38,286 bases of DNA from Chara braunii (taxonomy: Eukaryota > Streptophyta > Charophyceae > Charales > Characeae): the NCBI GenBank assembly GCA_003427395.1, contig BFEA01000016.1, positions 4,357,245 through 4,395,530 of the forward strand, in the 5' to 3' direction. The stretch's first letter is position 1; the number at the start of each line of letters is the position of its first letter. Positions 1 through 10,246 of the stretch are shown here, in pieces. The notes under the pieces are model-generated. The model made no database searches, was not told the origin of the DNA, and worked only from the letters and a program-made list of their open reading frames with translations. The translations under genes were made by a program, and so were the position numbers.

Positions 1-20
1 AACGGAAGTCTGATAAACGG

Positions 21-62
21 ACTGACTCACATAGACTGACTCACATAGACTGACTCACATAG
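21..62. repeat. 14-bp tandem repeat, three perfect units
   Basis: The unit ACTGACTCACATAG is repeated three times without change. It sits at the left edge of an LTR-like repeat and has no coding meaning that I can see. Confidence 0.95.
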
Positions 63-449
63 CATCACTCCACACACATACAATCGTGAGATGGTGGGGT
101 CTGAGCCATACAGAGAGGATGCTCAGCCCCGTACACATCATACACAGATGAAATGGGGGAGGAGAGACGAAGAGGTGGGGGAAGGTAGACAGCACCGAAA
201 GTCACCGAGGTAGAATCTGATAGGTCACCGATATGGTAGTCCAAAATGTCATCCAACAAGATCAAAATGTCGAGCACCATAGGTCACCAATGTCGGGGAT
301 ACAGAGTCCAAATGTAACCGGTGTCTGAACTGTGATGTCGCCAAGTATCAACCCCAACGATCTCCAAGTCTCCAATCCGGTAAGTACCACAGTCTCATAC
401 CACCGAAGTCCAACACTGATCTCGGTCCAACTAGTATAAGTCTCCACTC

Positions 450-474
450 TGAAGAAGAAGAAGACGAAGAAGAC

Positions 475-506
<32 letters not shown>

Positions 507-577
507 AGAAGAAGAAGAAGAAGAAGAAGAAGAAGAAGAAGGAGTCTGAAGAGGGAGAGAGAGAGAGAGAGAGAGAA
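450..577. repeat. (GAA)n and (GA)n microsatellites
   Basis: An interrupted GAA/GAC tract runs to about 541 and is followed by a pure GA run at about 556-577. Leucine- or glutamate-rich translations across it are artefacts of the simple repeat. Confidence 0.95.
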
Positions 578-818
578 CGGAGGTGAGGAGGAGGGGAACG
601 GGACCGTGGAGGGAGGAAGAGATCCTCGCCTCCTGGTACCTGCCCTGCTGCTGCTGAGCCGGCGATGGCCGCCGTGCTGTGCTGCTGTCCTCGCTGCTGC
701 CGCTGCGCTAGCTCGCGCTGCTGCTGTCCTTCCTCCTGCGCTCAGAATAGCGCTCAAACGGCGCTCTGGCGCCGACCTTACCGCACCGCGTAGAGTGCCG
801 GTGGGTCGATGCTTCGAA

Positions 819-867
819 GTGAGGCCGGACCAGTACTAAGTACTGGTTCGAAGAGGACCGGCCTCAC
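819..867. repeat. Nested palindrome
   Basis: An inner palindrome pairs ACCAGTACT (829-837) with AGTACTGGT (839-847) around a single base. It lies inside an outer pair, GTGAGGCCGG (819-828) and CCGGCCTCAC (858-867). All arms match perfectly, so the stretch could extrude as a cruciform or fold as RNA. Confidence 0.9.
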
Positions 868-952
868 TGCTGCGAGGCCTTGGTTGGGGCTGAACCGTCC
901 AGATCGACGATTCAGGTCCAACCGGAGAGTGGCAGCCTCAAATGGCGCCGTC

Positions 953-982
953 AGGCCCAAAGACGAAATGTCATTTGGGCCT
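953..982. repeat. 9-bp perfect hairpin
   Basis: AGGCCCAAA (953-961) and TTTGGGCCT (974-982) pair across a 12-nt loop. No T-tract follows and no gene is adjacent, so I do not call it a terminator. Confidence 0.85.
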
Positions 983-1207
983 GGTCCGTAGTCGGGTCCA
1001 AGTCGTGCCCTTTCGCCCTGTTATCCCCCAAGGTCGGGCCTTTAGGCCCTGATGTGTCCCTCTAGCCCTAAGTCGGGTCCGGTAGGACCCGTGTGGCGTC
1101 GAAGATGTAACAGCGAGCTGAGCCTGGAACCGCTGTCGGTGCTCGGCAATGGACTCATTGGCCAGTTGGCCTGGCATGCCCAAAACTGAGACCGTCATGG
1201 TGGCAGC

Positions 1208-1318
1208 GCACTGCTGATGTGGCACTGTTGCTGACATGGTACTGCTGACATGGTACTGCTGACGTGGCACTGCTGATGTGGCAGTGTTGATGACATGGCA
1301 CTGCGGACGTGGCACTAC
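1208..1318. repeat. Minisatellite, about 14-bp unit
   Basis: Variants of CTGCTGATGTGGCA repeat about seven times, with two units lengthened to 17 bp. The stretch reads through in several frames only because it is repetitive. Confidence 0.85.
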
Positions 1319-1579
1319 CAAACCGAGAATGCAGCAAAGGGTTGGGTGGGAGGGAAAACGCAGGAAGGGAACCAACCAAACTGTACTTTCCTCCCGGTCC
1401 TGATCAACAGAATAAAATAAAAATAAAAAATAAAAGAAGAGGATCAACCCCCCCTGTTTTTTTGTATATCTGTCGATCTGCTAAAATTGCGCTAAATAGA
1501 GTGGAGGTTCCACTTTCAGAGAAGAATACTTCCAGTCTCCGAGAATATGACAACCTCTATCGTTTTCCTAATATGCCTA

Positions 1580-1645
1580 GAAAACGAAATGCTAAAATCA
1601 GAAATTTTCAGAGAAAACGAAATGCTATTATCAGAAATTTTCAGA
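1580..1645. repeat. 33-bp direct tandem duplication
   Basis: The units at 1580-1612 and 1613-1645 differ only near the middle (AAA versus TTA after ATGCT). The sequence is AT-rich and has no assigned function. Confidence 0.9.
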
Positions 1646-1714
1646 TATTTGTTGCGAGAAAGAAAAAAAAAATTGCAGAGATTTGACGAAGTCCTACTTG
1701 ATTTACTAATAAAC

Positions 1715-1740
1715 AATCAATCAATCAATCAATCAATCAG

Positions 1741-1792
<52 letters not shown>

Positions 1793-1800
1793 CAATCAAT
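1715..1800. repeat. (AATC)n microsatellite
   Basis: A tetranucleotide run of AATC/TCAA with a few interruptions, about 85 bp long. Confidence 0.95.
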
Positions 1801-1899
1801 AGATCAAGCAAGCTGTCTAGTTGATTGGGCAGATCCTCTGATTGAGAGGTCCGCTCCGATACCAAACGGTCGCATACCGTAAAGGTGCAGACCAGAACA

Positions 1900-2720
1900 A
1901 GAACCAACCTCTCTCACATAGTACAAGATAGCACAGCGGAAGGCTTAAATACCAATGATCCAAACAATCAATGTTGCCATGCAGGCCAGACATACATCAT
2001 CATCATTCCATGGTGTGAAGGGGCCTGGCGCTCACACAGGAAGAATGCGCCAGTCCGCAACCATACACAGACGAAGAAGAGGGGGGTTAGACGAAGAAGA
2101 GGGGAAGATGGGAATGTCGTCAACACCAAATCTTCGGTACAGGTCCCAAATAATCCCTCGTCAAATGTCTGAATCCCAAAGTCGAGTCTGGATCCAAATG
2201 TCGTCAAGTCCCAAAGTCACCAATCTCTCTCTCTCGTAGTCTGCAGATACTGAGAAGTCAGATAGCGAGAGGGTGAGGAAGAGATGGTGGACTTAGAAGA
2301 GGAAGAAGAAGAACCCTCTCTCTCTCTCTCAGTCCCGTACTAACCTGTGAAGGTGGCGCCTTGTTGCAGGTACATCGAACACGAAGCTGGAGCTATGGCG
2401 CCACAGGTAAGTCCCCCTGGCCTCCGCTAACCATCTCTCTCTCTCCAACGCTACTCTAGCTCTTAATAGCGCCCAGCGCTGAAGACTACTGCTAAGGCTA
2501 CTACTACTGCAGCGCTCCTCCAGAGTGCTGCTGCCGAATCCTGAAGACTGCCCCCTGCCTCCTGCACTTGAAGTGCCTGGGAAGTTCCTATGAACTACCT
2601 CGTGACTGTCTGCAGCCTGTAGGGCGGGCCAGTCTTATATAGTGCTGGCCCGTCCAGGAGGCTGCTCTTGCCAATGCCAAAANGTGNCAGACCCTGGNNT
2701 TGAAGTTCAANCANGGGNTG
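1900..2720 (+). repeat. LTR-like dispersed repeat R1, copy 2
   Basis: The tail matches 25940-26400 in order: a CT run, a GAAGAAGAGG-type tract, an exon-like block ending in AG|GTAAGTCCCC, an AGCGC-rich stretch, then a TATA-like core (CTTATATAGTGCTGG here, CTATATGTAGCGCTGG at the other copy). The order and spacing support homology. The TATA-like core would suit an LTR promoter, but no TG...CA ends were fixed. Ambiguous bases occur at 2683-2796. Confidence 0.4.
2370..2406 (+). other. Exon-like 37-nt block with splice-type borders
   Basis: The block is preceded by CTTGTTGCAG and ends in CCACAG followed by GTAAGTCCCC, so it has a consensus acceptor and donor. The equivalent block at 26150-26186 is also exactly 37 nt and shares AGCTATGG.G near its 3' end. 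Whether it is ever spliced cannot be told from sequence. Confidence 0.45.
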
Positions 2721-2823
2721 TCTTGAAAACAGGCCAAAAATGGCCTGTGCTAAAACCCTGGTCTGGTGCCTAAGTTTCAGGGCAGGTCGATCTTANGAGG
2801 GCCTGAAAATGGCCCTCCGTTTC

Positions 2824-2960
2824 AGGCTGAAAAGACTCAGGGCCTGGAGGGCCCTGTTTTAGGCTGAAACGACATAGGGCCTGAAGGCCCTCGTTTTCAG
2901 GCTTTCAGGCTGAAACGACACAGGGCCTGTAAGCCCTTGTTTTCAGGCTTTTAGGCTGAA
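2824..2960. repeat. Tandem repeat of GGCCT palindromes, unit about 38-46 bp
   Basis: Units begin AGGCTGAAA.GAC and each holds a near-palindromic core, for example AGGGCCTGAAGGCCCT. Three units follow one another and a fourth is partial. Each could form its own hairpin. Confidence 0.8.
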
Positions 2961-2975
2961 AACGCTGGTCGGGCC

Positions 2976-4300
2976 TTGCAGGCCCGTGTGGCTGCGCAGA
3001 ATGCCACACTTCGTCTCCTTACCCGCCCCTCTACCCATTCCCGGTTATGCCCATTTTACGAAAAGACGAGGATTTTAACTCCAAAGGGCTTGAGTTTGCA
3101 CTTTCACTTGAAACGGGAAGGTCATATTCTAATCTCAAGGGCCAACGGGTGTGGTGGGAAGGGGTCCGGAAAGTCTTCTGCTGGTCTCATGGGGGGTTCT
3201 GGGCCAATCTCCATCCAGTTTTCAAACAGAAGGCGGCAGTCCCGGGGGAGGTCCCTTTTGAGGTTTCCTCCCTTCTGACTCACACCCTAACCATCACACC
3301 TCTGCCACCCATCCCCCTTGTTCCCCACCTAACCAATCTTTGGAAAACCTTGCAATCCATTCCATAATGTCCTTTTTTCTGTGGAGGGAATCAAGAACCC
3401 GTTTGGTTTCCCCCCACTGTCGTGAAAGTTCTAATTGAAAATGTTGCTTGAACTGTTCCCGCCATTCCTCTCCTTCCACTCTCACATGGTCAAAGACCAA
3501 CGTGCAGCACTCTCCCCTCTTATTAAAATTGAATGGCTGAACCAGAATCAATGTCCGAATCCCTCTTCTACTGCAGGTATCACATGAGGTCCACCATAGC
3601 CATGGCCACCCTCCTTCCTCCTTCCACGCCCGAGGCTATGGTGGACTACCAGGGCACTTCTCTGCTGTGCAAAGGACAACACAAAGCAGCTATGGCTGCT
3701 CTAGCTCAGGCCGCCATGCCTGACTCTGCCTCGAAGCTTTTTGGTGTAGCTCTACCCCAACTGGGGCCTTCCAGATGCAGCACCCACCAAGGTGATGAAG
3801 ATGGCATCAACCATAGCCAGGTAAGTAACTCTGGCGCTCCCCTCCTAGTCCTTGTCTCCCTCCTGCTGTTCTTGCTCCTTCCCCAGCAGCGCAGCTCTGT
3901 GCTAGTGCTGCTCCAGCCAGCGCTAGTCGCCAAACTTGCACACCAACGATGAGGAGGAGCACTTTGCTCCTCATGGAGATATAGCGGCCTGCTTGCCTCT
4001 TGGCGAGTGACTTCCTAGGCCGCGCGGCCTCCAAGCAACCGGTACCTCCTCCCTTTCGGAGGGAAACGTCATTGCAGACTCTGATATTGCCCGTACAGGA
4101 CCTAGACTCAGACTGGTTGGACTGGTACCTGCCTAGACCTAGCCTACAACTACTGGGCCTCTAAACTGCCAGCTTTTGTCTTCTTCTGCTCAGCCTCGAG
4201 TACCCGGCACATCTACCTCTACTTGGTGCGGTACCGGCCTACCTCCTACTTGAGTGTTTTCCGCTGCTCTAAGTGTTGCGGGCCTCTTTCCCCGCCACTT
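2976..4300. other. Stretch without a recognised gene
   Basis: Short open frames occur (for example minus strand 3294-3551, 85 codons, Trp/Glu-rich) but I recognise no family and see no support beyond openness. A GTAAGT donor-like site at about 3821 follows CATAGCCAG, and an acceptor-like CTACTGCAG lies at about 3568-3576. The sequence may belong to the same LTR-like repeats as its surroundings. Confidence 0.5.
3589..3646. repeat. 13-bp perfect inverted repeat
   Basis: GTCCACCATAGCC (3589-3601) pairs with GGCTATGGTGGAC (3634-3646) across a 32-nt loop. It lies just inside the exon-like block of the local repeat. Confidence 0.85.
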
Positions 4301-5420
4301 GAGTGTTTTCCCCGCTGCAACCCTTAATGTCACGGCCCCAGGTAAGTACCGGCCCTTCGGGCCTTCTGAACGAACGAGTGCCCTTGCAGGTCACACACAC
4401 ACTCAAGCGAGAGGCGGCTACTGCCGACAAGCACTCAGACAGGCATGCAGACCAGCAAGCACACACACACAGACTTAGAAAACTCAGCAACAGGCGGGAA
4501 ACTCAGCAAGGCATACATTCCATGAGCAAACCTAAGAAATCAGCTGTGTGTCTCAGTCTGTGTTTGGCAGGTCATTACAGATGGCTGTACTTGTACCTGC
4601 CCACCATATTGTTGGATCCAAACTGCACTACTTCAGCTGTTCAATTGCAGCTGTATGGTGGACCTCGGTCCTCCTCTTACCATCAACCCAAGAGCGCAGG
4701 CGTCCGACCCTTTTCTTTTCACCCCCCTTCTCTGCCATGGCCACTACAGGGTGTGGCGCTAGTATTCTTACTACTTTTAATATTACTTTAGATCTAGTTA
4801 TTTCGGGCACAGCCACCACAACCACATCTGCGGCATGTGGTTGGGGGGTCTTGGGTCTGACTTTGGGAACCGTGATGGTCATTGTTTGATGCCCAAAGAC
4901 GTTATGGCCATCGCCCATGGGCAATTCATTATTCCCAGGTTGTTTTGACTTCATACATATCTAAACTTCTAAGCCGTCATTCATAAGCCCTCTTCTTTTT
5001 TAGGTTTTCACTGTAGTCAGTCCTGACCTCATGACTACTAAGCTACTTATTAAGTTACTAACTTACTAGTGAAAAATAGGTGCAAAAGGAAGCCTCCATG
5101 AATTAAACCTCTATTTGGTCTACTGGCAGCAGTGGTATGAGTGCATAGAATAGTTAGATAACAGTAGGAGAAGTCTTACCAAGATGGAAAAACAAACCCA
5201 AGTAAAAAAAGTTGCTGTAGCCAACTTTCCATGTGATATTCGTCATTTTACCTTATGGCAATATCTTGTGGAACGTCGTACCCAATGGATGTGGGGGGCA
5301 GCATGGTCAATTGAATGCCCATCTTCCTGTACTGTTGCTTCCAAAAGTTACCCTGTCAAGAAGAATTGTCAGAAGTAGTGTTGATTTGTAAATTAGCTAA
5401 TATCACAGGCTGATCTAATT
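4300..5420. other. Stretch without a recognised gene
   Basis: There is one consensus donor (CCCAG|GTAAGTACC at 4341/4342) and an acceptor-like CCCTTGCAG ending at 4389, only 48 nt apart, with a GGCCC/GGGCC hairpin between them. No protein family is recognisable in any frame. Confidence 0.5.
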
Positions 5421-5426
5421 TATTCG

Positions 5427-5475
5427 TCACAGATCTATGAACTTAAAGAGCGCAATTTGTGAAACAAATATATCC
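5427..5475 (-). mobile_element. Possible PLE 3'-end fragment (copy F)
   Basis: CACAGATCTATGAACTTAAAG, then AGCGCAATTTGTGAAACAAA, resembles the 3' border of the PLE copies at 9598, 18377 and 21297 (CACATAACTATGAACTAAAAG, then GCGCA.TTTGCGAAACAAAC). Similarity fades after about 50 bp. It is either an old truncated copy or a related element sharing only the border. Confidence 0.45.
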
Positions 5476-5479
5476 ATAG

Positions 5480-6625
5480 TTAATGGAGCTCACAAATTTC
5501 AACAAAGTCTTAAACCACTACTGCCTCTGATGGCTTTCGGAGATTGTGGCCATATACAAGTATGCTGTGAATGCATTTGGGAAATGGCTACTGATGAGGG
5601 CACAGGGCGAACCCGCGACCAAAAGCCTGGGTTCGACAAAAGACCATTGAGGGTGGAAGTTGTATTTAAGTGCAGAATACTGCCCCTCCAGTGTTTGGTA
5701 GACCCAATAACAGACGGAAAGGGGCATATAGGCAGGCAAACAGACAAACAGGCAGCCAGATAAACAAACAGACACAGGACCATGTGCCTCATCAGTGGCT
5801 CAATGATACACAATGTCACTGTTAATAAATGGGCTAAAAGTTCAAAGCGCCCAAATGTTAGTGACTACCTGCATTTAAAAAATAGTAGGTTCGGGAAAAA
5901 AAGAAAGAGACGTAATGGAAAGGAAGAAAATCCAAGTGCCCGGGCCACCAAGTGGTGCCTGGACACATGCCCGGATGCCTGGTCGGGCACGACATCCTGG
6001 CGGGGTTGCTGGCCGCCCCAGCGCATAAGAGAAAAATGAAAAACAAACAAACAAAAAATTATGGGGAAAAAAGTTCAGTAGAGTAGCAATGCAAACGACT
6101 TTTTTTTGTTTTGTCCGAGGGTCATGCAATGAACCCAGACAAATGAGAAGCTCATGAATGTCGAAATACAAGTCTGACTCAGCGCAGCTATAATGTCTGT
6201 AACCATGCCCAAAGTACATGCGATCTCCAATGTCTCAAACCTCAGAGAAGAGAGTGAGGAGAGGGGGCGAAGAGACTGAGAGGAGGAGGAGGAGAGTTTC
6301 CACAAGAATCAACGAGGCAGAAGTCCCTCCTCAAGCCCACTTCCTCCTCGGGCATCTCCCTCACTTGCCACATCAGCAATACAGTTCTCTTCTGACGATC
6401 TCTGACATAAACAACGAACAGGTCACAACAAGGCGCCCATCCTCCATCCACGTCAGCAGCAAACAAGGAGGATGGCGCAGATCTTCCTCTTGGCGACAAG
6501 CAGCAAAGTACACGCGACGTCACAGGTAAGTCCAGGTAAGCTTCTCCTCAGAACACGCACCAATCTCACAGTCCAGATCTTCCTCCTCCTTGCCCACACT
6601 CCTGTCAATGCCGAAATCAATGCGG
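5480..6625. other. Stretch without a recognised gene
   Basis: The stretch holds a CAGGCAAACAGACAAACAGG simple tract at about 5730-5775, A-rich runs, and an R1-like tail with a donor-type CACAG|GTAAGTCCAG at about 6528. No frame shows a known domain. Confidence 0.45.
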
Positions 6626-6629
6626 CTAT

Positions 6630-7026
6630 GGCCACATCAGCATAATCTCCCTCAAGGCTGGCGCCCACACTCAGAACCTCGTGCCAGCATAAAGCTCCAG
6701 CAGCCTTGCGTCATCGCACCAGCAACAAGCCCGCGCAAGGCAGAATGATCTCCAAGCAGGGGCTGGGTCAACTTATACTATTGACTCGCGTTGACCAGCC
6801 TCTGGTCTCCTGAGGTCGACGGCCACATCAGGATAATCTCCCTCAAGGCTGGCGTCCACACTCAGAACCCGGTGCCAGCATAAAGCTCCAGCAGCCTTGT
6901 GTCGTCGCACCAGCAACAAGCCAGCGCAATGCAGAATGCACAAGGCAGAATGATCTCCAAACAGGGGCTGGGTCAACTTATACTGTTGACTCGCGTTGAC
7001 CAGCCTCTGGTCTCCTGGGGTCGACG
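6630..7026. repeat. Tandem duplication, unit about 191-205 bp
   Basis: Unit 1 starts GGCCACATCAGCATAATCTC (6630) and unit 2 GGCCACATCAGGATAATCTC (6821). They match closely to GGTCGACGG. Unit 2 carries a short extra piece that duplicates GCAGAATG. Both include CAACTTATACT.TTGACTCG, rich in TTGAC. Confidence 0.92.
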
Positions 7027-7204
7027 GACCAGATCAATCGGAAGCCCATGGCCTAGATGCTGTACAGTTGCAGCTTTCCCATGTGTCCCACTTGGACCGG
7101 ATTCTTCTGGATACCTGCAGACAACTAATGATGCACATCTGATCTACGGCCGGGGCTGACCAGCGTGTTGACTTTGGGCCTGGATTCCCGTGCTGGGGTT
7201 GACC

Positions 7205-7225
7205 GTTGACTTTCTCAAAGTCAAC
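7205..7225. repeat. 9-bp hairpin with 3-nt loop
   Basis: GTTGACTTT (7205-7213), loop CTC, AAAGTCAAC (7217-7225). It is perfectly paired and built from the TTGAC motif that recurs through 6.7-7.2 kb. Confidence 0.9.
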
Positions 7226-7305
7226 TGTTCCTCATAGGGCCTCTGAATGCTGGTTTTGGCCCTCCCCTGGGTACCCCTTGCCCTCAGGCCTTTGCCCAGG
7301 CTCTT

Positions 7306-7430
7306 TTTTTTTTTTCCAAAACATCTGCTGGAGCCTGCCATCAGAGGTGATACGAGCATCCCCTGATGGTAGGCTCCTAGTAGTAGATGGCTCCAATCTA
7401 TTGGTGGGGAGCTGCACCTGCTGGAAACCG
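7306..7430 (-). mobile_element. Poly(A)-tailed retroposon 3' end, copy 1
   Basis: A T-run at about 7306-7316 reads as a poly(A) tail on the minus strand. Next comes a hairpin, GGAGCCTGCCATCAG (7330-7344) with CTGATGGTAGGCTCC (7363-7377), one mismatch. Then a second hairpin, GCTCC (7390-7394) with GGAGC (7408-7412). The sequence after it (ATCTATTGGTGGGGAGC..CACCTGCTGGAA) recurs at 9188-9217. I infer a 5'-truncated LINE or SINE. Confidence 0.6.
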
Positions 7431-7439
7431 GGTCCAGCG

Positions 7440-8405
7440 TCCCATTTACAAGATAACTAGGCAATAGTTGGTACCTCTTCACCCTCGTGCCGGGGGCGCC
7501 AGATATTATCCTCCTGCATTACCACCGTTAACTATTCCTAAGATCAAGATCACTTGCTTACCCTAAACCATACCAACTCAAAGGAACCAAGCACAAGGAT
7601 GATAATGGGAAAGGGTCAGGGAAGTCGAATAATGGACGCAGAGGGCTTGGGACGTGACTTTTGACCCCTGTGTTGGGCCTTTGACCAAAGTGACGGCCTA
7701 GAGCCCACAGCTTATGCAGATTTGAGCCGAGTTATTGCAGTCACCTCAAACTTCCTTAACGAATAGAAGATTTTTTTAAAAAAACGGAGTAAGGCAACCC
7801 CCTTCAAACCCCTGTAAGCACCATTAGAACCCATTTATAACCCCCTTTCCCCCCAACTTAACGGATAACACAGAGAAAAAGAAACAGCCCTGATTTAGGC
7901 ACCTCTCAGCGAGCGCAGAAGACACCCACCGCCCAAAAAAAATTGCACGACTTTTTAAACGGCCAGGTACTGTGGGCGGCACATCTTGGCTCTACAACTG
8001 GATTATATTCCTCCTTCCAAGCCCTCGAGCAGATTTCCGTCGACGATCATCAGCAGTGGCACTTCGACAACTACTCCACGAGCTAAGTGTTGCATGTCCT
8101 TCTATCTGTATGTCAGTATTTCCTTTCCAGAAGGCCTATTTAAATCTCTGAGAGTACGATGAGTCCCATCTTGAACCTTTGTCATGCCCCTTGAGGATGA
8201 CTGGAGATCAGCGACAATTGAAACATGCCGGGCACAGCTGATGTATGTTGCTCCTTAGTTGGTCAGGGTACCGGTTGACGCATTTGCGTCTTCCATGTTC
8301 GCTTGGCCAGATGAGAGCGGCAGTTTGAGCTTCATGTGTATTCATTTCGTTTAATCGCTTGGTTTCAAGGATATCACTGTGCTCTCTTCTTGGTTTGATT
8401 CCATT
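7440..8405. other. Stretch without a recognised gene
   Basis: I see no protein domain, RNA gene or clear repeat beyond short poly-A and poly-C runs. Confidence 0.5.
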
Positions 8406-8408
8406 TGT

Positions 8409-8562
8409 CCTTCTTTCTTCTTCTTCTTCTTCTTCTTCTTCTTCTTCTTCTTCTTCTTCTTCTTCTTCCTCCTCCTCCTCCTCCTACTCCTCTTCTTCTT
8501 CTTCTTCTTCTTTTTCTTCTTCTTCTTCTTCTTCTTCTTCTTCTTCTTCTTCTTCTTCTTTA
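8409..8562. repeat. (TTC)n microsatellite
   Basis: About 150 bp of TTC with a short TCC interruption. Poly-Ser, poly-Phe and poly-Leu translations here are artefacts. Confidence 0.97.
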
Positions 8563-8599
8563 CTCTTTCTTCTCTTCTCTTCTTTTCTCTCTCTTTTTT

Positions 8600-9090
8600 T
8601 ACATTGCTTGCTTATCCTATCCCTTGATTGGCTTGTCATAATTGGTCAGAATGGAGTGGCTCAACATTCTGCTATGATTGCTGGATTGCTTGGTGTTCTG
8701 GCTTCATGTTTTGCGCATTTTGACGAAGTTTCCTACGGTGCTCTTAGATACGCCATCGCCAAATGTAAACGTGATGACGCCAATAGATGCAACAGGCAAC
8801 ATCGTCGTGAGTATTCGTAATATTTCATACTAACATCTTGTAGTGTCTTCACTCTAATCTCATCGAGCTTGCGACTTCGGTTGCTATGTCTTAGCTCATG
8901 CTGCCCAGCAGGAAAAACCTTCCTGGCCTGAACATGCTAATCCGCTCACAAAGTAACTAGAGTCAGAACCTAGCTCTAAGTAAGAAAAACTACCAGGGAT
9001 ACACAATGACTGCATGATTTGAAGACAAAACAATATTGCTACGATGCACCATGTTCCCATCTGAGCACCCCTGCAAGCATCCACAACAAC
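8600..9090. other. Stretch without a recognised gene
   Basis: No domain, RNA gene or repeat is recognised. A short frame follows the microsatellite, but nothing in it resembles a known family. Confidence 0.45.
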
Positions 9091-9092
9091 AC

Positions 9093-9217
9093 TTTTTTTT
9101 TTTTTTTTTTTTTTTTTTAACTTGACCTTGGGTTGTGCTAGGGGTGCTGATAAGAGCAGACACCGCTAGCACCCCCAGGCAGGCTCCATCTATTGGTGGG
9201 GAGCATCACCTGCTGGA
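9093..9217 (-). mobile_element. Poly(A)-tailed retroposon 3' end, copy 2
   Basis: A 26-nt T-run (9093-9118) is a minus-strand poly(A) tail. It is followed by a stem of GGGGTGCT with AGCACCCC, then the hairpin GCTCC (9183-9187) / GGAGC (9200-9204) and the shared CACCTGCTGGAA. The order matches copy 1 although the first stem has a different sequence. Confidence 0.6.
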
Positions 9218-9750
9218 ACTTTGCACCTATTCTTCAGTAATAACTCGTAATGAGTAGCTTAGCACCTCATGCACTTTTCTCCCTGGTTCATGACAGGGTT
9301 CCAGAATAAAATTGAAATGACAGCAATAAGGACAAGCCTATGACGTAGAGCTCACAGGTGAGGAGTAAAATGCAAGAGATGATTAAATATTAAATAATAA
9401 TATGAATATATCTGATATCTGATTACTTTCCCTCCCTATTCATTCTCTCTCCGTCATTGACAAAGAGAACCACCAACATGAGGGTCATTCACAACATGTA
9501 AAATGGCAGGCGACAGCAGGGCAACCAGTTCCAGGAATACTGCACCTGTCAGCAGAGTACCACTTCCTGTCATGTTAATATACATATATATTGTCATATA
9601 ACTATGAACTAAAAGACCGCAATTTTTGCGAAACAAACGGCAAAAAAAAAAAAAAAAAACAAAAAAAAAAACAGGACAAACATGAAGGGCACAGTGAAAC
9701 CTTTCATTTTTCTCATTCTTCTTTTGACTCCCCTTTCACCGTGCCTCTCA

Positions 9751-9828
9751 CGTACAAGGCTCGCCACGTTGATGAAGTTGAGCGCGAGCTGCCCCCATCC
9801 CCATGTGCCATAACAGCCCACTTGTACG
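9751..9828 (-). other. Conserved foldable block in PLE 3' region
   Basis: This 78-nt block is nearly identical in three copies (also about 18526-18603 and 19935-20012) although their flanks have diverged. Its ends pair (CGTACAAG with CTTGTACG). In the third copy the change leaves a G-U pair on the minus-strand RNA but an A-C mismatch on the plus strand, which favours the element's sense strand. An inner GCTCGC/GCGAGC stem is kept in all copies. It may be a structural RNA for target priming; a small coding role is not excluded. Confidence 0.5.
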
Positions 9829-9974
9829 CTGTGAGAAAGAGGCAGAGTGAAGGGGGAGGGGGTACACACAGGGAGGAGAGATGGAGAGCAGACAAACAAA
9901 GAACAATAAAGGGAAAGTAAGGGAAAGTATGGAGTGTGGAGTGAAGATGAAGGCAAAAGAGGATAAGGAAAGGC

Positions 9975-10246
9975 TCAAGAATGAGTCTGTCCTTGACGAC
10001 AGAGAGGACATACATTGTAAGGATAACGTGGATGAACACATGGAAGACCTAGCTGAGCATTCTCAGTGCAACAATTGCCACGACGGGTGGCATTGAGCAT
10101 GCCCGCCATACACCCCCGACAAATGGCATGTCGATTGCAGGCCAAAATGAAAGAAGAGCGGTCACCACAAAAGAGCATGCATTCAGTATAGCGCCCATGG
10201 CCGCAAAATGGACATATAGTGTCCGGATGCGGAGGGTGCCTGCAGT
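9975..10246 (-). pseudogene. PLE tandem RING-like protein, distal part
   Basis: The frame runs from the assembly gap to a stop at 9975. It begins with the last Cys pair of module 1 (DTICPFC) and continues with the whole of module 2: C-x3-C, then ACNRHAICRGC (C-x2-H-x2-C-x2-C as in RING fingers), a Cys pair (NCC), and a final VCPLC. The RING family binds two zinc ions and often acts as a ubiquitin E3. The gap and insertion separate this part from its proximal half at 11496-11640. The first ligand pair spacing (x3) differs from classical C-x2-C, so I call it RING-like. Confidence 0.65.

Larger units (their letters stand above)
21..800 (+). repeat. LTR-like dispersed repeat R1, copy 1
   Basis: About 60-190 resembles 25690-25830: both have a CACACA/GTGAG stretch, then a run like CACAGATGA...GGGGGAGAGACGAAGA. 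Both are followed by CT/GAA-rich tracts and a GC-rich tail rich in AGCGC motifs. I read this as a diverged copy of a long dispersed repeat. The LTR interpretation is inference; no coding domain is visible and the boundaries are approximate. Confidence 0.35.

Noticed and set aside
431-757. Long Leu/Ser/Ala-rich open frame on the minus strand
   Set aside because: It is the translation of GAA and GA microsatellites and has no domain.
5590-5645. CTGATGAGGGCACAGGGCGAACC resembles a hammerhead ribozyme core
   Set aside because: Stem II does not pair, and the base after GAA is C rather than the conserved A, so the fold is not supported.
8359-8820. Poly-Ser/Phe/Leu open frames
   Set aside because: Produced by the TTC microsatellite in three frames.
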